Below, piece by piece: positions 43,991 through 54,373 of a stretch of 64,000 nt of DNA. How positions within the stretch are numbered: position 1 is the first letter of the stretch; the number at the start of each line of letters is the position of its first letter. Under the pieces are notes generated by a model that was not told the DNA's origin, did no database searches, and worked only from the letters and a program-made list of their open reading frames with translations. The position numbers and the translations under genes are program-made. The DNA comes from Bryoerythrophyllum caledonicum (Eukaryota; Streptophyta; Bryopsida; Pottiales; Pottiaceae), in assembly GCA_963971425.1 (NCBI GenBank), contig OZ020517.1, positions 21,896,462 through 21,960,461 on the forward strand, given 5' to 3'.

Positions 43991-44260
43991 GAAGCGGAGT
44001 TGTTTTTTCGTCTGAAGAGGCATGCAGCTGAGGAGCTTCATACTTAGCGTGTCTTTACAGCTTTGGCCGAGGACTTTGGTCGAGAGGATGCCCGGGATAT
44101 CTTTTCCCAGTTTTATCATCACGACACGGGATTTTCTGTGGATCCTGTGAGTGAGGAGTCTGGGGGCATTAATGCCCTCTCTGCTACCAAGTAACAATCA
44201 TCGGGCGTGCCGGTACGTGGTGAGTCTTCTACGGTGGAGAAAGAGACTACGGAGTTTGAT
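43991..44260 (+). pseudogene. Linker between methyltransferase and RT
   Basis: Same frame as Gag: RVFTALAEDFGREDARDIFS, then YHHDTGFSVDPVSEES. Stops are TAG (about 44,045) and TAA (about 44,192). Unrecognised; acidic, likely a spacer between domains. Confidence 0.45.
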
Positions 44261-44945
44261 GATTGGCCTTTGGATTTGGGGCTACATCTTATCGGTGTCG
44301 AGACACGGAGGATACGAGCATTTATACGTTCGTATTGTAGTTGTTTTGCCTTTAGTCTCCATGATTTGGAGGGATTTAGAGGCAAGCCCATTCACATTCA
44401 GTTGGAGGACGACCACCGGATCTTCCAACGACCGTACAAGCTTAGTCTATCACAGAAAGTTGAGGTTCAGACTCGTTGTCAGGAGTTGTTGGCCCCCAGC
44501 TTGATTGAGCTCTCTAACGGCAAGTACCCTTGTACCACAGATGATGGATCGAGTGTTGACCGGTTTACCGTTTGGCCGATGCTACATTGATAATGTTATC
44601 ATTTTTAGTAGCAGCCCACAAGAGCATGTGAGGCGTCTTCAAGCGGTGTTTGAAAGGTTACGGCAGTAGGGATTGCGTTTGCACCATGGCAAGTGCAAGT
44701 TCTTCCACGACCGGTTGCCATATTTGGGACATATGATTGTTCCAGGGGGTCTTGGCTTGCAGCAGGCCAAGGTGGCTGCGTTGCACAAGATTCCTGCCCC
44801 AATCGAGGTGTCACGGCTTCGAGTTTTTCTTGGCTCGGCAAATTACTATCGCTGGTTTGTCAAGAATTTTAGCTTGATTGCCAAGCCGCTAACTATTCTC
44901 ACGGGGAAGGATCAGCCTTGGACTTGGGAACGGGAGCAGCAGTAG
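44261..44945 (+). pseudogene. Reverse transcriptase with internal deletion and YIDN active site
   Basis: The start of RT (GKPIHIQLEDDHRIFQRPYK, SLIELSNGKYPC) is present, but the fingers/palm part with motif A is deleted at about 44,540. The frame then jumps to MMDRVLTGLPFGRCYIDNVI. The canonical YxDD is YIDN here (GAT to AAT at the second Asp). KCKFFHDRLPYLGHMIVPGG and LRVFLGSANYYRWFVKNFS represent the thumb/connection. TAG at about 44,667 and 44,943 sit at probable Gln positions. It cannot polymerise DNA. Confidence 0.85.
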
Positions 44946-45230
44946 GGGTTTGCTACTTTGAAGCTGAAGCTCGGTTCAAGGCCTGTACTGCGGCGTCCAG
45001 ATGCTACACGACATTTTCACTTGCACACAGACTGGAGTGTTGTGGGATTGGGGGTTGTATTGACTCAGAAGGATGATGAGGGACGAGAGTACATTGTGGC
45101 GATCGCTTCTAGAAGCAACAACAATGTGGAGTCCAAGTATTCGTCCTATGGGGGGAGGCCTAGGCAGTGGTTTGGGCCATAGAGACTTTTTGTCACAGTC
45201 TCCTCTATGACAGAAAGTTGGTCCCGGGGT
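44946..45230 (+). pseudogene. RNase H domain, truncated
   Basis: Reads RPVLRRPDATRHFHLHTDWS, then GLGVVLTQKDDEGREYIVAI and ASRSNNNVESKYSSY, the gypsy RNase H with its first Asp. After a frame break it continues WAIETFCHSLLYDRKLV, but the usual TDHxPL block and its downstream residues are missing, so about 60-70 residues are deleted before the integrase linker. Confidence 0.8.
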
Positions 45231-46575
45231 GGCATATAGCAGCTTACCTCACGTTGATGCCTGGCTCCGCATTGACGTTGATTGATTTGGCAGCAGATGA
45301 CGAACCAGATAGAGCCCAAGTTGTTAGCGATGCGTGGGAAGACGGTCGAGTCTTGCATAAGCTACAACATGGGACACTTCCCCCAACTCTTCCTCCGATG
45401 GAGGGTGATAGAGTTGAGCACCGAATAGCAAGGTTCCGTTGGGAGAAAGGCCTTCTATTTTGGGTGTGGTCAAATGGGACTCGGCGCATAGTTCCAAGGC
45501 CAGAACAGAGGGCTTCGTTGATACGGCAAGTACACAAAAACCTAGGACATTTTGGTGTGCGACAAACTCATTCGATGTTGCGCAACCAGTGTTGGTGGAC
45601 CAGCATGTATCAGCAAGTTGCCATGTATGTTTCTCGGTGTGAAGTATGTGATCGGGTTAGATCCGGTTTCAACACCTTATCATCCGAGCTGCAGCCTTTG
45701 CCCATTATGAGGCTAGGATACCGATGGTCTTTGGACTTTGTTGGTCCACTTGTCGTGACTCCACGCGGACCCAAGTATGTCTTGGTGATGGTGGAGCATT
45801 TGAGCAAGTGGATTGAACTCATGGCTCTTCCGCTAAACTCTTCAGAGTTGCCGGCCATGGCATTCCTCGACCACGTGTTAGCTCATTTTGGAGCTCCAGC
45901 TAAGGTTTTGACTGACCAGGGACGTGAGTTCCTTGGGGCTTTTGAAGCTTTGTGTATCAAGGCTTTGATTGACCTTTGTACTACATCTCGGGATCACCCA
46001 GAAGCGGATGGTTTGGCGGAGCGTGTGGTTCAGACCATGAAGCGGGGCCTACGGAAGTATGGATTACTTCAGGGTGGCCACCGTGATTGGGCTCTGATGA
46101 TACCATGGATTGCCATGGAGTACCGGTTCAGTCGACAAGCTTCACTAGCTGCTTTTAGTCCGTATCAATTGTTGTACAGGCGGGAGCGAATTTTACCGAG
46201 TTCCGTTTGGGAAAACTTGGCTCCGGTTGTGGATTTGGACGATCCAAAGTTGTGGGCCCAATATCTACGGGATCAAGCAAAATTCTTCAAGCGGGCTATG
46301 CCCATGGCCATGGAGAACTTGTCCATCGCTCAACACCATGACACATTACAGTACACTGGTATTTGTAGCGGTGCCTACCGACCTCAGCTACGACGTTTTT
46401 CCACGGGGGATTACGTTTATCTACAACGTGAGGCACCCACGACGTTGGATGTCAAGGCTGGGCGCACCATTCTTCGCGTGAAGGATGTGTTGCCTAGTGG
46501 CATCTTGTTGTTGGAAGGCAAGGATGGCCGGGAGTGTCGGGAACACTCTAAGAATTGTGCCCTTTGTCATTAATC
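45231..46575 (+). pseudogene. Integrase (HHCC and DDE core)
   Basis: Part of an uninterrupted 468-codon frame (45,167-46,573). The zinc-binding region includes HKNLGHFGVRQTHSML and YVSRCEVC. The catalytic core shows RWSLDFVGPL (first Asp), KVLTDQGREFLGAFEAL (second Asp) and EADGLAERVVQTMKRGL (Glu), all intact. After the core comes RRFSTGDYVYLQREAP, the usual C-terminal DNA-binding type block. A TAA at 46,571 precedes the PHD finger in the same frame. It inserts cDNA into chromosomal DNA; this part is the best preserved of the element. Confidence 0.9.
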
Positions 46576-46627
46576 CATTGATGGCTCCGTTCATCCAGAG
46601 TTGGCGGTTGTGCCCGACGGCCTTCCG

Positions 46628-46765
46628 TGTTTTGTGTGTGGTGAGAAGAAGGGTGCGGCTCCCATGTTGCTTTGTGACCATTGCGAGCATGGTTGGCATA
46701 TGGCTTGCCTGACGCCGCCTCTTTCTACTCTACCGTCCGGGGATTGGACTTGACCTCGTCGTCAG
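46628..46765 (+). pseudogene. PHD finger fused to integrase C-terminus
   Basis: In the same frame as integrase: LPCFVCGEKKGAAPMLLCD, then HCEHGWHMACLTPPLS and LPSGDWT. The spacing C-x2-C-x12-C-x2-C-x4-H-x2-C fits the C4HC3 PHD signature and includes the conserved Trp before the last Cys pair. The seventh Cys codon is TGA (46,751) and the eighth reads Arg (CGT), so zinc binding is lost here. PHD fingers bind histone H3 tails (often K4 methylated or unmodified). Position after integrase suggests chromatin targeting of insertion, like chromodomains in chromoviruses; this is inference. Confidence 0.8.
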
Positions 46766-46799
46766 AGGGTCTTCGAGCCACGTTTCACCCGGTAAAACG

Positions 46800-47395
46800 A
46801 CTTGAATTCCTTGTGGACTTCTCACTATGAGGTGCGTTGCCATCCAGTTGAAGTTCCTGGTTTCGATTCAAGGATAAGCAACGTGGAGATTGACCAAGGG
46901 ATTGGCAACAAAGTTGTCTAAGGCGATTTAAGATGGGGCTCATATTGCACCCGGCCTACTCTCTCTTTGTTACTTCTCCATATGCTTATTGATTCGGCGA
47001 TGGGCGACATCTTCGACTGGATGCGTATAGTTGTTGCAACGACATCACCGTGGCGTTTAGTCGTGTTAGTGCTGTATGGTCCTAGCTGGATAGAGGGTCT
47101 TTTTATCCGCCAAGGGGGCACTTGAGGGTGTATTACGTATACTTGTTTTAGTGTATGTTTTTTGTTTATTTGATGTTGGTTAGGACTTTCGATCTGTTGT
47201 GGTTATCGATCTTTCTTTACATGACAACTTGGTGTTAGAGTGGTGTAATCAAATTGTATTTAAGAGGTGCAACTTTAGGATGGTCTCATTTGCTAACGCC
47301 ACTGTTAACACCAAGTGCATACATACCATAAGCATGTTGGGAACAAAACTCTCCGGCGCCATATTGCAATAGAAACTGAGGAGTGAAGTATAGCA
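46800..47395. other. Possible 3' end of gypsy element and spacer
   Basis: The plus frame persists weakly to about 46,915 (VPGFDSRISNVEIDQGIG) and then closes. AAGGGGGCACTTGAG at 47,110-47,125 could be a polypurine tract followed by TG, and TTGGTGTTAGAGTGG at 47,229 resembles a primer-binding-site-like word. No matching copy was found upstream of Gag, so the LTR is unproven. Confidence 0.35.
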
Positions 47396-47399
47396 CGGC

Positions 47400-48060
47400 G
47401 TTGATGCCACTAAACTGCACATTTAGGCAAGGTAACAAAATAGCTTCATCTTATCCACGTAAAACTTAGTGATCTTCATAATTTTTACTTTTTCTACTAA
47501 TAGATGTGGTGTAGACCTTCTTGTTGACCATTTGGATTCTCATTCAAAAAATATAAACTTTCCAAAAAAATAAAATAACATGAATTGGCAATTTTTAAAC
47601 TCCACTCTTTGCACAATTGTTTTGAATATGCTACATCACTTTTCTACCTCTAAACATTGGTGTACAATGGAATAGTATCATGCTTGACATAGTGGTAATA
47701 AATTTAGACCATGTGAAGTATAAATTTTGACACCATGTGAAGTCAAAGTCTATTGATCGACTCAACGCAAGGAAGAAAATGAACCGTTCTCTCTACTTCA
47801 AACACTATTATTAATCCCTCAATTGTGAGGTAAAAGTGAATGAAATCTTGTGAATATCTTACTTGATAAGTCTTAATTGAGATCCTACAATAAAAACTGC
47901 ATATGATAAGTTTTGTTTCCTTCCTTACTCACTATACTAGAATCACTAGTTTTGAAGTGTTTTTAGTGTGGCACTATCAAAGAAATTTAGAGGATAGCCT
48001 ATGTCTTTTATAAATTTTATTCAATAGGACTTTCAAATCATATAGTACCACTACAATTAA
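47400..48060. repeat. Interspersed AT-rich repeat, copy 1
   Basis: Aligns with 51,200-51,760 in direct orientation. Shared words include GATGTGGTGTAGACCTTCTT, GAATTGGCAATTTTT, TTCTACCTCTAAACATTGGT and GTACAA. Non-coding; a more diverged relative may lie at 52,900-53,250 (GATCTTTCAATTTGTGCAAT). Confidence 0.8.
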
Positions 48061-48186
48061 ATATAAATTTTAGTGTAGTGGTGTGAAACTACTTCCCCTC
48101 TTTAGGATAGACTGTTCTGTGTTGGTTGATAAAACCACATGGTTTGTGATCATGATAAGGTCAATGAACTTGGATCTCCCTATTTA

Positions 48187-48436
48187 CCCTGGTCAAGCGT
48201 TGCACCAAGCCTCAGCCTTAGGTGAGTCCATTTTTCTGGCCTTTTAACTCTTGGGACTCTAGAAGCTTCTTTTGGGAAAAAAAAATTGCCAAATTTGGGG
48301 CCTCCGGCTTCATTTACTCTCGGAGGACCCCCTTTGATCAAATAGGGCCCCCCTCCAACATAAAAATAGGGGCCGGTTTTGTCCCTACTCTCCCCACCCT
48401 TCCAATCCTGAGGCTTGGTGCAACGCTTGACCGGGG
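48187..48436. mobile_element. Tc1/mariner-type MITE, 250 bp
   Basis: Inverted ends of 29 bp (CCCTGGTCAAGCGTTGCACC / GGTGCAACGCTTGACCGGGG; 28 of 29 match over the full length), flanked by TA (48,185-48,186 and 48,437-48,438). TA duplication with no coding region suggests a Stowaway-like or other Tc1/mariner-mobilised MITE. Confidence 0.85.
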
Positions 48437-48439
48437 TAT

Positions 48440-49315
48440 TTTGGCAAATCTAATGAACTTATCATATGAGCATCGATAAACACCATGCAGTTTTGTTACT
48501 CCCAAACACTGTTCAATCATTCTTGGGTATGTCATGGTGGAATTGGTACAATCCCAGTTATTGGTTGTAACGTGAGCCTCTGTGACCCACATAAGTTTGC
48601 TGGAACAGGGTCAAATTGTCCCGTCTTCAGCAGTGCCAAAAAAGCGGGTACCAACTGCCATTATTGTACAAATGCCGCCAAAGGCTGCGTCTAACTCCAC
48701 AAATGTTGGATATTTTTCTCTGTCTCTCTCTGAAGGGTGCACTGATGTAGTACTGTACTTTGGAGGATACTATTTCCGTTGTGGTGGTCTTATCCTACAA
48801 ATGCACCTGGGTCTAAGGTTGGATAACCTATCACCACCACCAACCCAAGAACCAACAGTCTTATGTGGCCAAAACCACCAGCCGCCCATCCCATTTCCGA
48901 AATTTAAGGAAAGTCGGTTATGATTGGGTGTCAGTTTATAATTGGTTCGAAGCTCCCAGTTTTTAGTCTCTTGCAGAAGTGGTCATTAGCACAACTTACT
49001 GTGGAAGTAGAGAGTTTTGTATGTCGAGAATGGGTCATGGCTTACTATCCACTTTTAAAATTTGTAGCAATTTCAATATGAAGAAATAAATGGTCATGAC
49101 AATTGCAATATTCATGAAATCCTATTATGAATTCCCAAAAAGATTCTTACCAGGTATACAAATGCTATAAATAGGTAGGAAAGCTTAAGTTGGTGGTTAC
49201 AGGTCATCCAACCTTAATTCCTGATAGCATGTCCAACAGTTGCAAGGAATTCAGGCTTGAGGAATTATTCTTTGCCTCTGACGCCCCACTATTTTTTTTG
49301 GAAAGTTACTTTCAT
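48440..49315. other. AT-rich spacer, no gene seen
   Basis: A 113-codon open frame at 48,582-48,923 has no recognisable motif and no homologous copy in the window. Otherwise no repeats or motifs are apparent. Confidence 0.45.
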
Positions 49316-49318
49316 ATA

Positions 49319-50153
49319 CAATCTAACCTTGATAATATCACACCCTCCGTTTCACCCAAAAATGTGATATTATCAAGGTGTGAGAGTTTTGATAATATCA
49401 CGTTTGGCAATTTTAGGCAAAATGTGATATTATCACAAAGAAGGCCAAAAAAAAATTAAATCAAAATTAAATCAAAAAATTAAATTAAATTACAAACTGT
49501 CATACACTTGATTTTCCAACCTGAATCAATCACCATCAGATGTTATAAATCACAAAAATCAAATAAATGAATTAGTGAAATCTCATATGTGAGACTTAAC
49601 AAATTAGTAAATCCATTGAAACCTAACATATGATTTATCTCACCTCGTGTCGAATGGTCATTGAGAAATAACACGTGACAAGGTGTAACTCGTTCACATT
49701 ACACATAAAGTATCATCAATTAATCGCCATTCCAACAATGAACTTACACCCCAGCGACCTGTACTGTACTAAATCTGTAAAGAAACCAACCGCAAGCAAA
49801 CTCTTGTCCTCTCCCAAGTCTCAAAGCTTTTGGAGCTCAAAACCCTCGTTCTTCCTAGAACCCTCGTCTTTACCAAAATCTATGATTTACGCACATTTTT
49901 CATTCAGGAATCACCCCCAATCGTAGATACAGTAAAACATTCCGACGAGATATGCCATCATCCACACTTATTCATCCATCCATTTTTTATATTGTCACAC
50001 TTATACTACAAATTTTGAAAAAAAAAGTGATATTATCAAGGGTGATAGTGATATTGACAAGGTAGTTTTACAGTAAGAAAATTTATTTCAAGGTTTTGGG
50101 TGACAATATCAAGGTGTTATATTAACAAGTGTGATATTATCAAGGTTAGACTG
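49319..50153. mobile_element. Pogo/Tigger-like non-autonomous element, 835 bp
   Basis: Inverted ends CAATCTAACCTTGATAATAT / ATATTATCAAGGTTAGACTG with TA on both sides (49,317-49,318 and 50,154-50,155). The CAGTC-AACCTTGATAA form recalls pogo/Tigger ends. The near-palindrome GTGATATTATC / GATAATATCAC recurs at least eight times inside, in both orientations near both ends. No transposase here; a pogo-like transposase lies at the right edge of the window but I cannot show it is the source. Confidence 0.78.
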
Positions 50154-50159
50154 TAGTTA

Positions 50160-51195
50160 GCCTCCTCATAAGTTTGACTGTTGACACCCTCTATGAAATT
50201 AGCCGCAAAGTCCTTCTCACATGCCATATAACAAAGAGGAGGAGGTTTGTAGTCCACACACACTTAAAAAACCTCGTGTCTCCTTGGCTTGCTACAATTG
50301 TCTTTTTGCTCCTCGGACCATTTCAGGGAGCCACTAGCAATGCTCTTAGATCATCTTCAACTCATATCCTAAATGTGGGCCCTGAACCTTAGTAGAAAGG
50401 ATTGATTAGCAAGTCTAGATAAACCATGAGCCACATGAAGGTCATCGCAACTTAACTCCTAGCCTCAAAATTAGCCCCAACCTTGATTTGTGCACCCTAA
50501 ACTGCGCCACATGGCATCATTTTCTCTTTTCTAGCACAAAGACTAGTAAGAATCTTAAGCATTGAGCGATATGTAGTCTGACAAATAATAGAAGTTTGAA
50601 CCAAAAGTATGTCTAATAATGACTAGAGAGTCACTTAAAGGACTTCCAAAGATTTACAAATATGACCCGTGGGAGCCAGTATTTGGTGCGTCCTTAATAA
50701 TGAAGATATTGTTAACCAGGGTTTTTTTCTTGGCAAAAATTTGACGAGTAAGCATTGCTATCAAACGTAGGATTGGTAATAAACTAGAGGGAAGTTCTAT
50801 CAGTGGCCACGAGGGAATCTAGCGAACCAAAAAAAAACGTTGATGTTAACCTCTAAAGTCCCAAGAGTCCCCTTAGGGGACTCTAGAAGGTTTAGAAAGG
50901 TTTCTATGGTGTCACTTTATAACATTCTTTGAAATTTTTATTGTAGACGGACATTACTAAAAGCTTCATGTGAGTACAATTTTTACTCAACCCGACATTT
51001 AATGAGAAAGTTATGCCATCGTAAAGAAAAACATTGCAAGAGCGGGTACGTTGGGCAACTCCAAAAACTTTTGCTAGAACAATCTATCAAATGGGAGATT
51101 TTCAATAATAGCAAGTAAATTTTTATTTTTTTATATTGCCAATAAATAATTCTTGTCTTTAGTGGAAAATAACACATTGACCCAAGTCAAACATT
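50160..51195. other. AT-rich spacer, no gene seen
   Basis: Only short open frames without motifs. No repeats noticed beyond simple runs. Confidence 0.5.
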
Positions 51196-51199
51196 TTCA

Positions 51200-51760
51200 C
51201 ACATTGTCACACATTGTCGGGCAAGGTACCAAAAACCTCCTTCATTTCCACATAAAACTCAGAGCTCTTTACATTTTATTTTTTCTTCTTCAAGATGTGG
51301 TGTAAACCTTCTTGTTGGGTGTCTAGATTCTCATTCCAAAACATATTTAGTTCACAAATTAAATAAAATATGAATTGGCAATTTTTGAACCTCCATTCCT
51401 TGCACAATTGTTCTGAAAATGCTACACTCCTTCTCTACCTCTAAACATTGGTGTACAAGGAACTAATATCATGCTCAACATGATGGTATAAAATCTAGAC
51501 CTTGTGTAGTAAAAAAATTTGATACCAAGTGAAGTCTAAGTTTGTTGATCCACACACCGCATGGAAGAAAATGAATTGTTTTCTCTACTTCAAACACTAT
51601 AGTCTTTCAATCCGTGCGATCAAAGATTACGGAATTTTGTGAGTACACTACTTCATAAGTCTTCATTGAGAACCTATGGTTAAATGTAGAGATATAAAGT
51701 TTTCGTTCCCTCCACATTCATTGCACTAGAACAAGCAGTTTTGAAGTCTTTTTGTTGTGA
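51200..51760. repeat. Interspersed AT-rich repeat, copy 2
   Basis: Direct repeat of 47,400-48,060, roughly 75-80 percent alike by eye, with several indels. No inverted ends, poly(A) or coding capacity were found, so the type is unknown. Confidence 0.78.
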
Positions 51761-51764
51761 AAGT

Positions 51765-52508
51765 GCCTTGGAACTCTAGGGATTAAAGGTCTTATAGAGG
51801 CTGGGTAAGTGTTCTTACCTATCAATTTGCCCTCGTGGTAAGATTCAAGGTATGGATTGAAGATGCTCTTAGTTTCTTAGTTCCTACTACAAGAAGGCAT
51901 GGCCCCTTGTTCCCCCAGCAAGGAAATGGATGGAAATGGATGAAGGATCATCCCTCTCCCTTTTCCTCCAATGACCAAGTTTAGGGTTTATGAATCAAAA
52001 TTTAGGATTTGAGATTAGGATTTATTTATGATATTTAAAGTTCAGGGTTTGAATGGGGCTATAGAAACGAGCAGGAGAATGTGCAACGAAACGAAGAGAG
52101 ATGACCTCATCCATCTTTGTGCATCTCCTCCAAAAGAAACAAGGGGGTTGATCCTTCTTGCCTCAACTCATCCAATTTATACTTGATTATAGAATGAAAC
52201 AATATCGAAATGGTAGCAAGCCCATGTCAAGCTAACGACCGGAAAAAAGTAAAATGTACCAAGTACATGTACATAAAGGATGTCCATTGTAATTTATTAC
52301 TCTCAAAAATGTATGTTTTATCTAATCACTTGTTTGAAGTGGGCCTCTATAAAAGAATGAAGTTTTTTATTAACAATTTACTTTAAATTTTTTTGAAAAT
52401 CATGATAAATCTTTTTATATAACAAAAAATGGATTGAGCTTATCACTCAAAGTTGTAAGTGTAGTTGTCTTTGTTTGTAGAGAATACTATTACAAGTATG
52501 TTGCATGG
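51765..52508. other. AT-rich spacer, no gene seen
   Basis: No motif or open frame worth reporting. Confidence 0.5.
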
Positions 52509-52513
52509 TTTAA

Positions 52514-53302
52514 CCCCTAAAAGACCAAATGTCCCAAAATGGGCCTTTCAACCCTTTGAAGCTGATGAGCTTTTTTAGCTTGCAAAAATCTATGTCTTTT
52601 CTAGATCACACAAAACAACATTCACATAGAAGGTACATCTCATCACGACCCCCCCTTTACGGAAATTTTAAGTTCACTGAGTCAAAAAAGAAAAAAACTA
52701 TCAGCCTTTACATAAATAGACCCAATTTTTCAAATTTTCACTTTTTCTTTTATTTTTTTCTAAACTCAAGAAAACTCACAAAAGTTTGTACGTTTGGATT
52801 AAGGTTTTATAAAAATTTAGATCACAAAATAATGAACGGTATTTTAAGTGATTTTGGATCCTTTCCTATTGCACAATCAATTTGGATAAGAGCAACACCC
52901 TCAACATATCTAAAAATATTTTGGACAAGTACTTTACATCATTTGGATTGTGATGGTAAAGAGTGGGAACTCTGTATAGTTAAAAAAATTCATTTCATGA
53001 AAAAAATAGATAGTTGACCCTATAAAATTAGGGTGCAAAAAGACCATTTCTCTTGCCTTAAATGCTATGATCTTTCAATTTGTGCAATAAAAAAGAATAT
53101 TAAAAACCTTGATATATTTTTCTAGTAGTATATCACAAGATTATCCTTAGAAGTGGAATGAGATCATTATTTTTGAATGGATCTTTTAAAAAATAGTTTT
53201 GAAGTTCTTTTCCCTAAACATAGATGTGGTCTTTTGAGGCTTAACCCTTATAGAACTTTGACAATGCCACACCCAAAATCACCAAAAAAAAAAAAAAAAC
53301 AC

Positions 53303-53340
<38 letters not shown>

Positions 53341-53966
53341 TTTTTACATATCAAACCACAAGATCTTGCATTAGGATTATAGGAGAGTATATGGTAAGAT
53401 TTTTGGTTAGTTTGATCGCATGGACTAAAAGATATTAGACTTTGACCACCTTCTGTGATGGTTTTTTGCACTACGAACCACAATTTTGTAATTTCAAATG
53501 AACAAAGATCATGTTGGGCACATGTACAAAAAACTTTAGAGGTAGAAGAGGGTTACAAGGGGTCCCTAAAATCTTGCAATGCAACTCTGTGCAAAAGATA
53601 AAACAACACTAATAAATGTCGCACATAGCATATCTTTCTCATATTTTAGAAACCCAAAATTCCTCACACTACATACAAATATTTCCACTTCTTCTCCAAG
53701 AGGGAAAAAACTAATATAAAATGAAGCTAGAACTCTAATTTCTATTAAATTTAGAGTAATTTAAAGTTTTGAAGCACTATTTTTCATATGTCATTAAAAA
53801 ATATTTGTAACTTTTGAACCATAAGTCAAATCTCTTCATAAATTACATCATCATGAAGCTATTACAAGATTGCCCACTCAATAAAATATTAAAAAAGCCA
53901 AATTTTGGGATTATAAGACTCTATCTAAACTCAATCTCCCCCAAGACGAAAATTGTCTCTTAGGGG
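52514..53966. mobile_element. Possible piggyBac-type non-autonomous element, 1.45 kb
   Basis: The left end is TTAA followed by CCCCTAAAAGACC. The right end is TTGTCTCTTAGGGG followed by TTGA. The ends pair over 12 bp with one mismatch and start CCCCTAA exactly like the piggyBac element 400 bp downstream. The right flank is TTGA rather than TTAA, perhaps mutated. Interior AT-rich; the 162-codon frame at 52,529-53,017 has no homology signal and looks accidental. Confidence 0.5.
53285..53341. repeat. (CACATA)n microsatellite
   Basis: About nine ACACAT hexamers preceded by a run of 18 A. Confidence 0.95.
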
Positions 53967-54373
53967 TTGAACAATAATTTCGTCTACGTTTCATGCAATA
54001 TTATGAATTTCTAGTGTCTAAAGTCTATGTATTTTCTAAGTGAACTACAATTTGTGGAAACTTGAAGTGCATAAATGACAAATGACAAAACCATCCCACA
54101 TGAGAGTGCCAGAGCCAAAATAAAGATATAAGTTTGGGAAGTAGTCCACAACCAATTTATTAAGAAATGAGTTACATTTATTTCTTGAACTGCCGCAACA
54201 CGTTTTCTGTAGTAGGGTCACTTCGGAATGAGAATCTGACAAGAATTTCGAACACTTGGTTATGTGACTTTGTGGATACATGAAAGTCATAGTTGTGACT
54301 CACCATCTGCTAAATTTGGGACGTTCGAAAATGTCAATAGCTACAAATTCGGGATTTTTAGAGGCTGCCTTAA

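Larger units (their letters stand above)
40250..46800 (+). mobile_element. Ty3/gypsy retrotransposon carrying a DNA methyltransferase and a PHD finger
   Basis: A decayed element whose coding parts lie almost entirely in one reading frame, so the ancestor had a single Gag-Pol ORF. Order: Gag with zinc knuckles, aspartic protease, C5-cytosine methyltransferase, RT, RNase H, integrase, PHD finger. RT before integrase defines Ty3/gypsy order. Several frameshifts, two sizeable internal deletions (in RT and at the end of RNase H) and many in-frame stops make it non-functional. LTRs were not identified; sequence at 47,100-47,240 may belong to a 3' end. Confidence 0.9.

Noticed and set aside
40508-44945. 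UAA/UAG recoded as glutamine, as in some ulvophyte algae
   Set aside because: Long LINE frames (for example 182-1680) use many CAA/CAG codons and no TAA/TAG, and other in-frame stops replace Arg or Trp. Deamination of CAG and CGA explains the pattern without recoding.
46380-46575. Chromodomain at the integrase end
   Set aside because: The segment lacks the aromatic chromodomain pattern. The conserved module found after integrase is a PHD finger instead.
52529-53017. 162-codon ORF as a gene
   Set aside because: AT-rich, Phe/Ser/Lys-rich low-complexity translation within a putative non-autonomous transposon; no motif.
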